From: Chrysogorgia sp. JL179-B06
Taxonomy: Eukaryota > Cnidaria > Anthozoa > Scleralcyonacea > Chrysogorgiidae
Length of the DNA: 64,000 bases
Direction: 5' to 3'
NCBI GenBank assembly: GCA_035772405.1
Contig: JAYKKM010000258.1
Location: 930,001-994,000, forward strand
A program made the position numbers and the translations under genes. The notes beneath the pieces were generated by a model, which did not search any database, was not told the origin of the DNA, and saw only the letters and a list, made by a program, of their open reading frames with translations. This document shows, in pieces, positions 40,529 through 50,370 of this stretch. The stretch's first letter is position 1. The number at the start of each line of letters is the position of its first letter.

Positions 40529-41128
40529 ATGGAGACTCCGTTTAATATGTTAATTGTTGGTATGACAGCTTGTGGTAAGACACATTATTTGCTGGAAACA
40601 CTAGAGTCTGAGTATCGTGGTAAATTTGACTACATCGTGTTGATTTGCCCTACTTTCGAGTGGAACAAAGCGTATCAAGATTGGAAATATGTGCGTGACC
40701 CTGACGTGTTAGCGATAGACTGCACACAGGACAATGTCGACGCTGTTCTCAAGTGTGTGACTAACGTTTTTAAAGGTACTAACACTCTGATTGTGTTGGA
40801 CGACTGTGCAAGTGGGCAGGACGTCAAGAATAGGACTAGTCAATTAGTCAACTTGGCTTTTAGTGCGCGACATTTTATGTTAAGCGTTATTGTCATCACA
40901 CAACAACTGACGTCGATCGCGAAACCGTACAGAGAAAATATTAGTAAGCTTGTTTGCTTCTACTGGCCGAGTAGGAGTGATATGAAGGTTGTCATCGACG
41001 ACTACCTTGGAAACATTAGCAGAGAAAAATCGTCGGCGATTGCGACCGCATTAAAAAATAATAAGTACGCTAGACTTGAAATCTCACTACGCTATCCATA
41101 CAGTCACGAAGTTGTTATTCCGCAATAA
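40529..41128 (+). CDS. Genome-packaging ATPase (FtsK/HerA, A32-like)
   Basis: 199 residues. Walker A is GMTACGKT (11-18), Walker B LIVLDD (87-92), and a sensor-like SVIVITQQ follows. The compact size and motif set match the A32-type ATPases that pump DNA into capsids of Polintons, adintoviruses and large DNA viruses. It sits between the major capsid gene and the last gene of the element. Confidence 0.92.
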   Translation: METPFNMLIVGMTACGKTHYLLETLESEYRGKFDYIVLICPTFEWNKAYQDWKYVRDPDVLAIDCTQDNVDAVLKCVTNVFKGTNTLIVLDDCASGQDVKNRTSQLVNLAFSARHFMLSVIVITQQLTSIAKPYRENISKLVCFYWPSRSDMKVVIDDYLGNISREKSSAIATALKNNKYARLEISLRYPYSHEVVIPQ

Positions 41129-41131
41129 AAT

Positions 41132-41644
41132 ATGGGTATAAGTAATAGCGTGATGGTAAAACGCAAAAGTGAGGAAAACCCTACGATTGAGGGATTAGTT
41201 GAGGACACTGATGGTACCTCGACTGTGGAAGACAATGTTGACGTTAGGAGATCTGAACTTATTAGACTGTCCGGTGACGGCGTGGTAAGTCAGTCCGAAG
41301 CGTACATTAAAAAAGCGTCCGCAAAAGTTATTGATAAGATATGGCGCCAATACGAGTTGAAGAGAATGGAAATCGCAAACGCCTTTCTCACCGACTTGCT
41401 AATCAGCAAATTCGCTAGCTTACTGGACGGGTTGAACGCTATAGAGAATCCTGACGAACTAAACGACGAACTACAAAAAGATCCGTTACTAAAGAAAGAC
41501 GTCGAGAGCATTGTCGCGGTTGTGGCACCATACGTGCCTTTCTTGGGGTTGTTGTCTGGAGGAATTATAACGTCGAAACACGTGTACGATCACCATTTTA
41601 GGAGCGAGGTGGTAGACACTGAGAGTAGTGAGCAAACGGACTAA
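41132..41644 (+). CDS. Unknown protein with N-myristoylation-like start, ends in the TIR
   Basis: 170 residues starting MGISNSVMVKRK: Gly2, Ser/Asn at positions 5-6 and basic residues after, a plausible N-myristoylation site. The middle is a helical region and a small hydrophobic stretch occurs near 145-155 (VPFLGLLSGGIIT). The last codons, ending SEQTD, lie in the right terminal inverted repeat and are the mirror of the polymerase's own end. Likely membrane-attached; function unknown. Confidence 0.7.
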   Translation: MGISNSVMVKRKSEENPTIEGLVEDTDGTSTVEDNVDVRRSELIRLSGDGVVSQSEAYIKKASAKVIDKIWRQYELKRMEIANAFLTDLLISKFASLLDGLNAIENPDELNDELQKDPLLKKDVESIVAVVAPYVPFLGLLSGGIITSKHVYDHHFRSEVVDTESSEQTD

Positions 41645-42124
41645 TTCGTAGAATAGTTGGCTATTTGTTAGTCAATGTTGTTAGCCAATCAAAAGAGCAC
41701 CATTTTGCTATCCATTTGGATAAACATCACCACTAGACTTGAAAATCTAGTGGTTTTTTTTCGCGCGTGAGTTGAGACAGTAGTAGCTTGTTGAAAAAAA
41801 ATGTGAAAATGTTGAAACGACTATTTTTTAAACACGTGAAAATGTTGAAACGACACTTTCTTTTTTTAAACATGCGAAAAATGTGAAACGACACATTCTA
41901 TTTTTAAAAAAACATGTAAAAATATTGAAATGTCACATTATTAGCGTATAAATCGAGTTTGTGGTCTTATTTGATGTATGTTGTAAATTTAGAATTACCG
42001 AAATGACATCGAATTTTTGGGGGTTTGGGATTTGGTGTAAATTTGGTGATGTTTTGGCGATTATATTCACGTTCAACATTGAATGTGTAAAAAGTGGGCT
42101 CGCAGCCCCACTCTCTATACTACT
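41616..42124. repeat. Polinton right terminal inverted repeat
   Basis: Inverse of 24191-24711 with minor differences. It has the same tandem ~40-bp units with GTTGAAACGACA and the same hairpin (41729-41754). Confidence 0.92.
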
Positions 42125-42130
42125 AGGAAA
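42125..42130. repeat. Polinton target-site duplication, right
   Basis: AGGAAA, identical to 24185-24190. Confidence 0.92.
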
Positions 42131-42155
42131 GCAACTCACTTTCGGTACCGGTCTA
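42125..42155 (-). pseudogene. PLE polymerase sliver between Polinton and LINE
   Basis: On the minus strand this encodes the short block TGTESEL(L), which in PLE polymerases directly follows the catalytic YIDD block and precedes the SFLDRLN block found on the far side of the Polinton. A TAG occurs where a Trp codon is usual. Confidence 0.65.
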
Positions 42156-42896
42156 AACAAAAAAAAAATAAATAATAATAATAATAATAGACGTATTAGG
42201 AGCATTATACAATAGTCTCAATGCTCTTACAACAATATATTCTTAAATATACTGATAAAACTTTTTACAGTTTCATTATAAGATAAAGCCTACTACATAT
42301 ATTACCACTATAAACAAATAAACTATTAATTTTAAAAAAGAAAAGTCTTAACTGCTGACTTAAAATTACCCAACATATCAAAGCTTCTAATTTCCTGTGG
42401 TAATGAATTCCACAGTTTTGGTGCCGAAACCGAGAACGCTCTGTCTCCATGAGTCACCGTTTTGGATTTTGGCTCAATTAGCAGATTACTGTCTGATGAT
42501 CTCAAAGCACGAGTAGGTTTATATTTATTTAGCAAATCAGTAATATAAACAGGCGCCTGGCCATGCAAAGCCTTGAAAGTAATTATTAGTATTTTAAATA
42601 CAATCCTTGATCTCACCGGCAACCAGTGAAGATTACGAAGCACGGGGGAGATATGCTCCGATTTTTTAACCCCTGTTACAAGTCTTGCAGCTGTATTTTG
42701 AATTCGCTGTAACTTGCTCAATTCAGCTTCTGGTAAGCCATATAGGATGCTATTACAGCTGTCAAGTTTTGATGTTATGAATGCATGCACCAACTTCTCA
42801 CAGTCCTTTTTACTCAAATATTTCCTGATCTTGCCGATATTTCTGATAGCAAAAGTGGCCGATTTACAGATGTTATTTACATGAGTATTTAATTTA
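42156..42896 (-). mobile_element. CR1/L2-like LINE 3' fragment inserted in the PLE
   Basis: The minus-strand frame at 42332-42817 (about 160 residues) is the C-terminal block of a CR1/Rex-type LINE polymerase: ITSKLDSCNSILYGLP, LQRIQNTAARLV, LHWLPVRSRI and PKLWNSLP. The 3' side ends in an (ATT)n tail at about 42165-42190, typical of these LINEs, and the 5' end is truncated next to the PLE YIDD block. The frame is still open for 160 codons, so the copy is fairly young. Confidence 0.8.
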
Positions 42897-42989
42897 TATC
42901 ATCAATGTAGCGAAGCCAAATCCACGGCTTAAGAGTCTCATTTTCAAGAAATTCTGTTTCCACGCTGTCCATAAATATACACGCATATG
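42897..42989 (-). pseudogene. PLE polymerase segment with YIDD catalytic box
   Basis: On the minus strand this encodes CIFMDSVETEFLEN, then WIWLRYIDDI, the reverse-transcriptase motif C of Penelope-like elements. It continues in frame from the APPYA block of 43796-44614 once the intervening 806-bp element and one TSD copy are discounted. Confidence 0.75.
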
Positions 42990-43795
42990 TACTGATATTT
43001 TGTACTTAAGTAAAAGTAAAAAGTAACTCCTCATTTTATACTTAAGTAAAAGTATGGCCTGAAAATCTTACTTAAGTAAAAGTAAAAGTATGGCCTGAAA
43101 ATCTTACTTAAGTAAAAGTAAAAGTATGGCCTGAAAATCTTACTTAAGTAAAAGTAAAAGTATGGCCTGAAAATCTTACTTAAGTAAAAGTAAAAGTATG
43201 GCCTGAAAATCTTACTTAAGTAAAAGTAAAAGTATGGCCTGAAAATCTTACTTAAGTAAAAGTAAAAGTATGGCCTGAAAATCTTACTTAAGTAAAAGTA
43301 AAAGTATGGCCTGAAAATCTTACTTAAGTAAAAGTAAAAGTATGGCCTGAAAATCTTACTTAAGTAAAAGTAAAAGTATGGCCGGAAAATCTTACTTAAG
43401 TAAAAGTATGGCAAAAAATATTCCAGAAAAGTACTTCTGAAACAAACTATATATTCTCCAACCACTAACTTTAATCTGGGCACTGTTTGGCGGCGCCAAC
43501 TCAACAGTTGCCAATCACGTGCACATGCAAAACCAACTTCACGCAATTTCTCCACTCTAGATCTCCAGCGGAATAGTGGACCGAGTATTTCGCGACTCCG
43601 CGTTCCAAATTTCTTTTTTTACTTTGCCGATAAAACAAAAAGTAACGAAGTTAAAAAGTAAATATTTAACAAAAATTTTACTTCGTTACAAGTAAAAAGT
43701 ATTTGTTGAAAAATATACTTCGTTACAAGTAAATACTGATTTTTTTTACTTAAGTAAAGTAACGAAGTAAATTTACTTCGTTACTGGCGAACACT
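42990..43795. mobile_element. 806-bp non-autonomous element with 7-bp TSD
   Basis: GCATATG occurs at both edges (42983-42989 and 43796-43802) and only one copy fits the interrupted PLE frame. One end, read inward, is AGTGTTCGCCAGTAACG preceded by C, which resembles hAT-type ends. Inside, about ten copies of a ~40-bp unit (AAAATCTTACTTAAGTAAAAG) run from 43020 to 43420. Its long Tyr/Phe repeat frame is an artefact. Confidence 0.7.
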
Positions 43796-44614
43796 GCATA
43801 TGGGGGCGCGAATCTAGTTCCGATGGCCGTACCGGAAATTTGATGTTTAATGATACCATCAAATTCAAAACAACGTGTCCTTAACATAGGATTTACCTTT
43901 CCTCATAACTGGTTTTAAATGGTAATCAAGAAATTCCGAAACCTTTTCGGTGGGTGTACCACAATTCGAAATAACTGGCCGACCTGGCACATCATACAAC
44001 CTTTTGTGAATTTTAGGCAGCAAATATATTTTACCCAAACGAGATGTTTTCTTAAAATCATACAAAAAGTATTTCATTTCTTTCTCCGTAATGCATTTCT
44101 GCCTAAAAAGTTTCTTAAAAAGGTTATTGCTTCGATCCACCAGGTCCGTCAGCTCTTTCTCTCCAAAACTAGATACTATTTGGTAAACATAGTGCCGGAG
44201 TTGCCTATAGCCCTCTGCCAAATAATCCTCCCTGCCCCAAACGACCACGCATGACCCCTTATCGGCGGGTTTTATAATGATACTCCTATCATCAGCCAAG
44301 CCTCTTAAGGCCACCACTCATCTTTGGATAAATTAAATTTCCGAGGATTACTCGGCAGAAGACTAAACAGACCCTTTCAAGTTGACAAAGAAACATCTCC
44401 AAGGCAACATGTCCCTTAGGTGGACTCCAATTAGACTTTGACCGAAAACCTGTCCCTTCCCCGAAATCCTGACTATAACTTCATAACGAAAATACCATTT
44501 GGCTCTCATTTTTCTACAGAAATCGTCAAAGTCTAATCGAAGGTTAGCTTCATTAATGCTAGATGGTGTAGGAACGAAACCTATATAAGCCCCTATTTAA
44601 AACACTAACTTCTA
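43796..44614 (-). pseudogene. PLE polymerase, RT N-terminal and palm part
   Basis: Minus-strand frames show IGFVPTPSSINEANLRLDFDD near 44530-44590, then RGLADDRSIIIKPADKGS and LPKIHKRLYDVPGRPVIS at 43990-44300, and GTAIGTRFAPPYA next to 43803. These are the ordered Penelope-type reverse transcriptase blocks. A 150-codon stretch is open (43865-44317), and at least one stop or frameshift lies on its 5' side. Confidence 0.8.
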
Positions 44615-44927
44615 CAGGGTGTATCAAAAAAAGCGCAACCTCGGAATTTCCCAAGAAATCCACTGTGTTCTTAAACACAAACGATTTTCGCACCTGGGAA
44701 TCTAAAATAGCTTGTAATCGTATTCCAGTGGTATAACTGTCTAATTACTACAAACTCGAGCACGTAAAGCAGAATTGAATCGAAATTTATGCATTTATTT
44801 AATGAAAGTTGTTTATTTTACAAGTATCAACAACAGTTAAATTCCCAGAGGCCTAAAATCTTTTGTGCTAATAAAAACAAAGTGGATTTCTTGTGAAAAG
44901 CGCAACCGCTTTTTTTTATACACCCTG
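44615..44927. mobile_element. Mariner-type MITE in the PLE, 313 bp
   Basis: Ends CAGGGTGTATCAAAAAAAGC and its inverse are flanked by TA on both sides (44613-44614, 44928-44929). The end sequence and TA duplication are typical of Tc1/mariner elements. It interrupts PLE coding sequence. Confidence 0.75.
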
Positions 44928-45886
44928 TATATCTGAAAGAACCCTATTGCTAAGATTAAAAACTATATCAGAACAAAAATATCCCTTAAGCCTATTGTTT
45001 GTTAATAATTCACTATCATTGTTCAAATTAAAAATCCTAGGACATGTTAAATTTCCTTCGTTTATTATTAAATCTGACGTCGATGGGTCTCTGATAGGAG
45101 GTGACAATGGCGGGGTATTTTCTTCATCGCCCAATGACAACAAAATCTCAACCAAACTTGTATCTATTTCAGAAGAAAACTGATTGTCATCTCTCACCTG
45201 TTGAGTCAAACTGGGAGAAAAATTAACGTTCGCTGTCTCAGGGGAATAACTGCTAAACGATGGACTCTCACCTTCGTTCAAATCTAAGGAGACTTCTTTC
45301 TGATCTCCTTCTCCAACCGGTTGTTGTTCCTGTTGTCCACTGCTTTGTGACTTTGTCCAGTAAATGCTTCTGACCTTTTTCTATTTTTCTGTGATGTTCT
45401 GCGACATTTTCAAACGATCTCACGTCTGTTCGGAATTTCGAGGTGTTGCCCTTGCGATACGTCTGATCAATTCCCGCGGACTGCTCTTAAACTTTGCCCA
45501 TTTTCGTCGCCTTCTCACTGCAAGAACTTGTCTATATCCAGCGTTCTTCCTCTCCAACTCGTGTAGCTTGTCCTCAATCGTCTGTGGGAAAGATTCCTCC
45601 AACATTCTTGTCAGCTCCTCGTTTGTGTCAGCTAAAATATTATCGGTTTCCTGTAGCAGTAGTTCAATCAAGCGTTTCTCACTTTCTTCCATCGTTGTTC
45701 AAATTCACGCGAGCTCGAGTCAATCAACGGTTTCTTCACAAGACGTAAACCAAAAGGTATTACGCCCTGTGACAAGCTCGTAATGTAGTTCTGCCGATGA
45801 TGTTGGTATCTGATCTGACGCTTATAAATCTTATCTAGACTGAAATTGTCCATGTTAACCGTCGCCTCGTTTACCCAAATTAGAAT
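44928..45886 (-). pseudogene. PLE 5' coding region (N-terminal extension)
   Basis: Successive minus-strand frames (45668-45919, 45420-45692, 44916-45281) read as a Lys/Glu-rich N-terminal extension. It ends in LSNRVLSDI at the mariner insertion and links to the polymerase blocks beyond it. The first frame starts in the terminal repeat with MVKGYLLIILYIL. Frameshifts between them mark decay. Confidence 0.6.
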
Positions 45887-45946
45887 ATATAAAATAATCA
45901 AGAGGTAGCCTTTCACCATGATATAAGCAAAAATTTATATAATTTG
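45887..45946 (-). repeat. PLE terminal repeat (pLTR), 5' copy
   Basis: Direct counterpart of 22980-23039. At 45946/45947 the sequence switches abruptly to the opposite orientation of the same element family. Confidence 0.65.
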
Positions 45947-46303
45947 TGTCTTTGCGGTCGGGCTATAATTTGCGTAATCGTTTGGTGAGGGCTAAAGTAT
46001 ATCCCATAGAACGAGAAAGGGGTTCGTCTAAGTGCGGAAAAATAGCTTGTAAGACCTGTCTTAATGTCTGTGAAACTAGTACCTTTGAGGGTTTTGTTGA
46101 TAAAAAGAAATACAAGATTTAATCATGACCTTTGTTGTGATAGTCAGTGTATTGTCTATTTGCTGACCTGCAAAATATGTGGTATACAATATGTTGGGCA
46201 AACCGTTAACAAGTTTAGATTTCGGTGGAATAATTACAGGTCATGTAACAAGAAAGCCCTCGAGGGTGGCGATCCGCCACAGAAAGAACTACATCTCATT
46301 TCC
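45947..46303 (+). pseudogene. Inverted PLE fragment with GIY-YIG nuclease
   Basis: Plus-strand copy of the region at 23390-23680: a Cys-rich linker ([11 protein letters not shown]), then [20 protein letters not shown] and FRWNNYR near 46150-46250. It joins the minus-strand PLE head to head at 45946 and ends in a (TA)n tract. Head-to-head partial copies are common for PLE insertions. Confidence 0.75.
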
Positions 46304-46586
<283 letters not shown>

Positions 46587-46587
46587 A

Positions 46588-46727
46588 ATTTATGGTGAAG
46601 GAAAATGTCTTGTTGGAATACATACATTTTAAGACCAAACCGGGACCAGTTGCGAAAAATGCAACTTCAAGGCCTTCCGGCTGGAATTGAACCCGTATTC
46701 CAACACTCGAAATTTTCCTTCACCATA
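46588..46727. mobile_element. Short SINE/MITE-like hairpin
   Basis: Ends ATTTATGGTGAAGGAAAAT and its inverse bound about 100 bases that include, on the minus strand, a B-box-like GGGTTCAATTCCAGCC. A tRNA-like palindromic insertion. Confidence 0.45.
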
Positions 46728-46849
46728 AATCCTTTCAACATGTAGTTTGATCGAGTGAAATGCCAAATATTACCTATAATATACCCAGAATCTTACCCCG
46801 GTATTACCACCACCATATATACAGAACTCGTGACTAGGCTCTCGGCAAC

Positions 46850-46925
46850 GGCTTCCGTAGCTCAGTGGTCAGAGCACTGCACTAGCATCGCGGGGGTTCA
46901 ATTCCAGCCGTCATTAGTATCATTA
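46850..46925 (+). mobile_element. tRNA-derived SINE head
   Basis: GTAGCTCAGTGGTCAGAGCA (A-box region) and GGGGGTTCAATTCCAGCC (B-box region) are 22-25 bases apart, the spacing of a tRNA internal promoter. The outer stem is imperfect. It differs from the SINE at 0.25 and 12.2 kb. Confidence 0.55.
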
Positions 46926-47437
46926 CACATGTCATGGTGCAGATTTACCTTCGTTTCTCCTTCGTCAGTTCGTTGGCGGAACCAAGATGGCGGAAGTACC
47001 CATTCATACCCAGGACATTCGGCCAAAACTCGGAAATGGAATATCCAAGATGGCGGATATATTTTTAGTAGCCGGTCAAACGAGTAAAGTAGCCGTGTAA
47101 TTTGACCGGTGACCGGCACTTAACAAAAACCATAAAGAATATTTGGTAAAATTTCGTTAAATTGATAACTGTAAATTACATAGAACAATGGAATAAAAGC
47201 TGAACTTAAAGAACTCATTAATAATGCATGATGAAAATTCAAAAGAAATGAATATTTAATCAATATCTGTAAATCGGTAAGAGATTTCTCCTAATATACA
47301 TAAATTTAACTTCGATTTTCTAGGCTAAAATTACTCATATCAAGTACGATACAGCATTCGCAGCCGATCTGTAGCTATTACATGTTAAGTGAGTCATACA
47401 AAAATGTTGTTTTCGATGATGGTAAACAGTTTGCCGT
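46926..47437. other. No gene seen; CCGGTCA-rich patch
   Basis: No supported gene. At 47072-47120 there are several copies of CCGGTCA, also seen at 48766-48848 and 51820-51868; these may be subterminal repeats of a DNA transposon around the OB-fold exon. Confidence 0.35.
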
Positions 47438-48529
47438 CTATTTCGCATGAATATTAATATCAGTTATTTCATAACTGATATGATCATAAGTGATGTTGAC
47501 AATCTCGTTTGCTTGTAATATTGAGAGTCTAATGTCATTTTCAGAGGCGGTATTCAGGTTTAATGAAGGGTTGATGTTGGAAAGCAAGTGTTCTGTTTCA
47601 TGATGAAACATGGTTAGACGGATATTTTCACTTGGTTGCTGAGTATTTTGAACAAGGACATGTAGAGTCCATCTTGCTTCACACGTATCAGTAAGTTGGG
47701 TCAGTTTGCATACTTTACAGTCTGCAAGTACACTGCCAGGCTGTGGTACGACATTTTTTTTGCAGGAAACACAGCATAGTTTTTTGAACAATTGTTGTAT
47801 ACCAATTATTTTTGAAGAAATTGTCGATGACACCATATCAGACACGTCTTGGTCTATTGGCACGAGAGGATGGGCAAAAGGTGTAGATTCTGTAAATGTG
47901 AACTCCTCTGTTTTTGGAGTGTTGAGATATCTTTCATTTTTTGTGGCCTTGATTCTCAAATTCTTGAGCTCGTAGATTTTGTCGAGTTCCAGCGTATCGA
48001 TGTAATTCTCCCAAAGGACAATCTTTATGCAAGCGGTGGTATCCCTTATAATTATCTCTTGTTTCTTCAGCTTCCCTTGATGTTGGGTATGTAGAGTTTT
48101 GACACCTGATATGCGCACCACTTGTCCTTTGACAGTAACGATTTGCTCAGGGGCAAGCTTCTCTATTGATGAAAGCTTTGTTACAACTGCACCTGCTTTA
48201 AGCTCGTCGGAGAATGTGAAGTCAACATCATCTTGTGCCAGTGGAGTGATTTTTGTATATCTTGTGATTTTTATATCTTTTGTAGATGAACTGTTATCAG
48301 ATGTTTCAAAATTTTGTAATTTCACAGGTTTTTTTGCTTGTTCCATTGTATGCATCTCTGTGCGCTTCTCCAGTGAAAAACATACTGCTCTGGTGGCCTT
48401 TTCTTTGCTTTGCAGGATGCAGTTAAAGTATTTTCTATTCGAAGAAGCTGCCTTCCTGACTGGTGAAACATCGTGAATGAAACATTGTAGCTCTGCGTCG
48501 GAATTGGGAGCAGCGTTTGTAGATTCCGC
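47438..48529 (-). CDS. RPA-like OB-fold protein exon, probably repeat-borne
   Basis: The exon begins after a minus-strand acceptor TTTCTTTTAATACAG and codes about 363 residues to a stop at 47438. It reads as two to three OB folds. The first runs through FIHDVSPVRKAASSNRKYFN and AVCFSLEKR. The second (EQIVTVKGQVVRISGVK, then IIIRDTTACIKIVLWEN) has the shape of an RPA70-type DNA-binding fold. A C-terminal OB with a zinc ribbon follows (CVSC, then CKVC). This matches replication protein A large-subunit relatives. The poor start, the surrounding transposon-like CCGGTCA repeats and a related scrap at 51930-51990 suggest a mobile-element passenger and not the host RPA gene. The frame is intact. Confidence 0.6.
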   Translation of the reverse strand, partial: AESTNAAPNSDAELQCFIHDVSPVRKAASSNRKYFNCILQSKEKATRAVCFSLEKRTEMHTMEQAKKPVKLQNFETSDNSSSTKDIKITRYTKITPLAQDDVDFTFSDELKAGAVVTKLSSIEKLAPEQIVTVKGQVVRISGVKTLHTQHQGKLKKQEIIIRDTTACIKIVLWENYIDTLELDKIYELKNLRIKATKNERYLNTPKTEEFTFTESTPFAHPLVPIDQDVSDMVSSTISSKIIGIQQLFKKLCCVSCKKNVVPQPGSVLADCKVCKLTQLTDTCEARWTLHVLVQNTQQPSENIRLTMFHHETEHLLSNINPSLNLNTASENDIRLSILQANEIVNITYDHISYEITDINIHAK

Positions 48530-49399
48530 TGTATTAAAAGAAACTGATGTACATATTAGTAAAAGGTGTGGTTGAGAAATAAGTACGTCAACCTCACAGC
48601 CAAGTACATGGCAGCTACAGTGATTGCTGGGAAGCTTGATGCTTTTTGTGGAGGGGGTATTGGAGCTTATTACATGATTGAGTAGGTTTTCTTTGATGTA
48701 CCACGGAATGTATATAGCATACAACCCTATGAATACTAATTAGATAAGAAATCAGAGCTCAAAATAACGGCCGGTCAACGGACAATGACCGGCCAAAAAT
48801 ACCTCTTGACCGGTCACTTTTTTACCTCACCGGTCATTTTGACCGGTCGACACATTTGTATGCCTTCCGATAGAATTTTAAATCGTTTTTTTCTCTTCGG
48901 CATATCTGCTGAAATCTTGTCAGAGAAAGACCATATTTCATGGCGAGTACGCAATTTCACTGTAAGAACGTCAAGTTACGTACGACAAAAACATTGTTTG
49001 TTCTTGTCCAAAACGTAAATATATGCTGGTTGCACTTGAAAGGTTTCGATTTTGTTTCGGAGGAAGGAGGTGAGCGACGAGGAAGCAATGGAGGAGGGTA
49101 GTGACGTCGAGGGTATAGACTCAGTCAAGCAAGATAACACTTTGATAATAGAGCTGGCTGAGTTGGAATGAAGAGTTTGTGCTGCTCTCGACTTAACTTT
49201 GAAAGTTAACATGTGCTCAATTTATACACAATTGACAAGAATAACGCTTTGGTATCTTTTCGTTTTTGGTATTTGTTAATTGTAATAACCATTTAGGTAG
49301 GCGAGTCGTTTTAGGCTAAATATAGTAAGGATGAAAAATTTAACTCCGTCAAAGACTACCTGTATAATGAATAAAGTTTATTACTCAATATTAAGATGA

Positions 49400-50010
49400 T
49401 ATCTAGACTAGAAATACGAATTCGCAATAATCCCCTCGCCCGCCTTTTCTACCCCTCCCCCCCCCCTACGGGAATTTCTCCATCCATGGTGCCCAGCCTC
49501 GCACGCCGTGGCCGTGTATTTCTGTTTTGCAAAAATTCACAATTTCCAAAAGCCCGTTTCGTCGAAGAAATGTTTGAACGTTATCTCGGCCAATATTTAA
49601 CCGATTTAAACTCTGAAAACAGATTTGGAATTAGCGAGTCAACATACATAACATACGCGTTTACTATATTACGAGAACGTGAGTACCCTTCGTAAAAACG
49701 GTTTATGTACTTAGAAATTAGTCGATTATAAACTGGTCACTTCATCGTATATTATTTTGAACGTTATCTCGATCAATATTTAACCGTTTTCAATTCTGAA
49801 AACAGATTTGGAATTAGCGAGTCAAAATACATCACATATGTGTCTACTATATTACGAGAACGTGAATACCCTTCGTAAAAATGGTTTATGTACTTAGAAA
49901 TTAGTCCGGGCTTGGTCGGCTATGATAATCTCGATCAATATATAACCGTTTTCAATTCTGAAAACAGATTTGGAATTAGCGAGTCAAAATACATACTCGG
50001 ACTCGGATTT
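49400..50010. repeat. Relative of the 12.9-14.2 kb fold-back element
   Basis: It shares AGAAATACGAAT, CGCAATAATCCCCTC, TTGAACGTTATCTCG, ACCGTTTTCAATTCTGAAAA and ACCCTTCGTAAAAA with one arm of the element at 12937-14176; the internal ~170-bp unit occurs about three times in tandem. Only one orientation is present here. Confidence 0.6.
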
Positions 50011-50110
50011 CTATTTCCTCAAAAAACTATGTCTCTTGTGACGGTTCAATTTAATCTGAGTATCTAGTTACCAGTGCCACATTTTTCGATGCCGCGCATG
50101 AGGACGGTTG

Positions 50111-50370
<260 letters not shown>

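Larger units (their letters stand above)
24191..42124. mobile_element. Complete Polinton/Maverick (17,934 bp)
   Basis: It begins AGTAGTATAG and ends CTATACTACT, has inverted terminal repeats of about 510-520 bp, and is flanked by a perfect 6-bp duplication. It carries the family's defining genes: protein-primed DNA polymerase B, retrovirus-like integrase, FtsK/A32-type packaging ATPase, and major and minor capsid proteins, together with several accessory genes. Such elements behave as integrated viruses. Genes lie in four blocks (minus, plus, minus, plus). The insertion site is the reverse-transcriptase gene of a PLE. The polymerase carries a frameshift; the other core genes look open, so the insertion is not old. 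Confidence 0.95.

Noticed and set aside
43031..43555. 174-codon frame with repeated YFYLSKIFRP
   Set aside because: It is the translation of a ~40-bp tandem repeat inside the 806-bp non-autonomous element; no gene-like composition.
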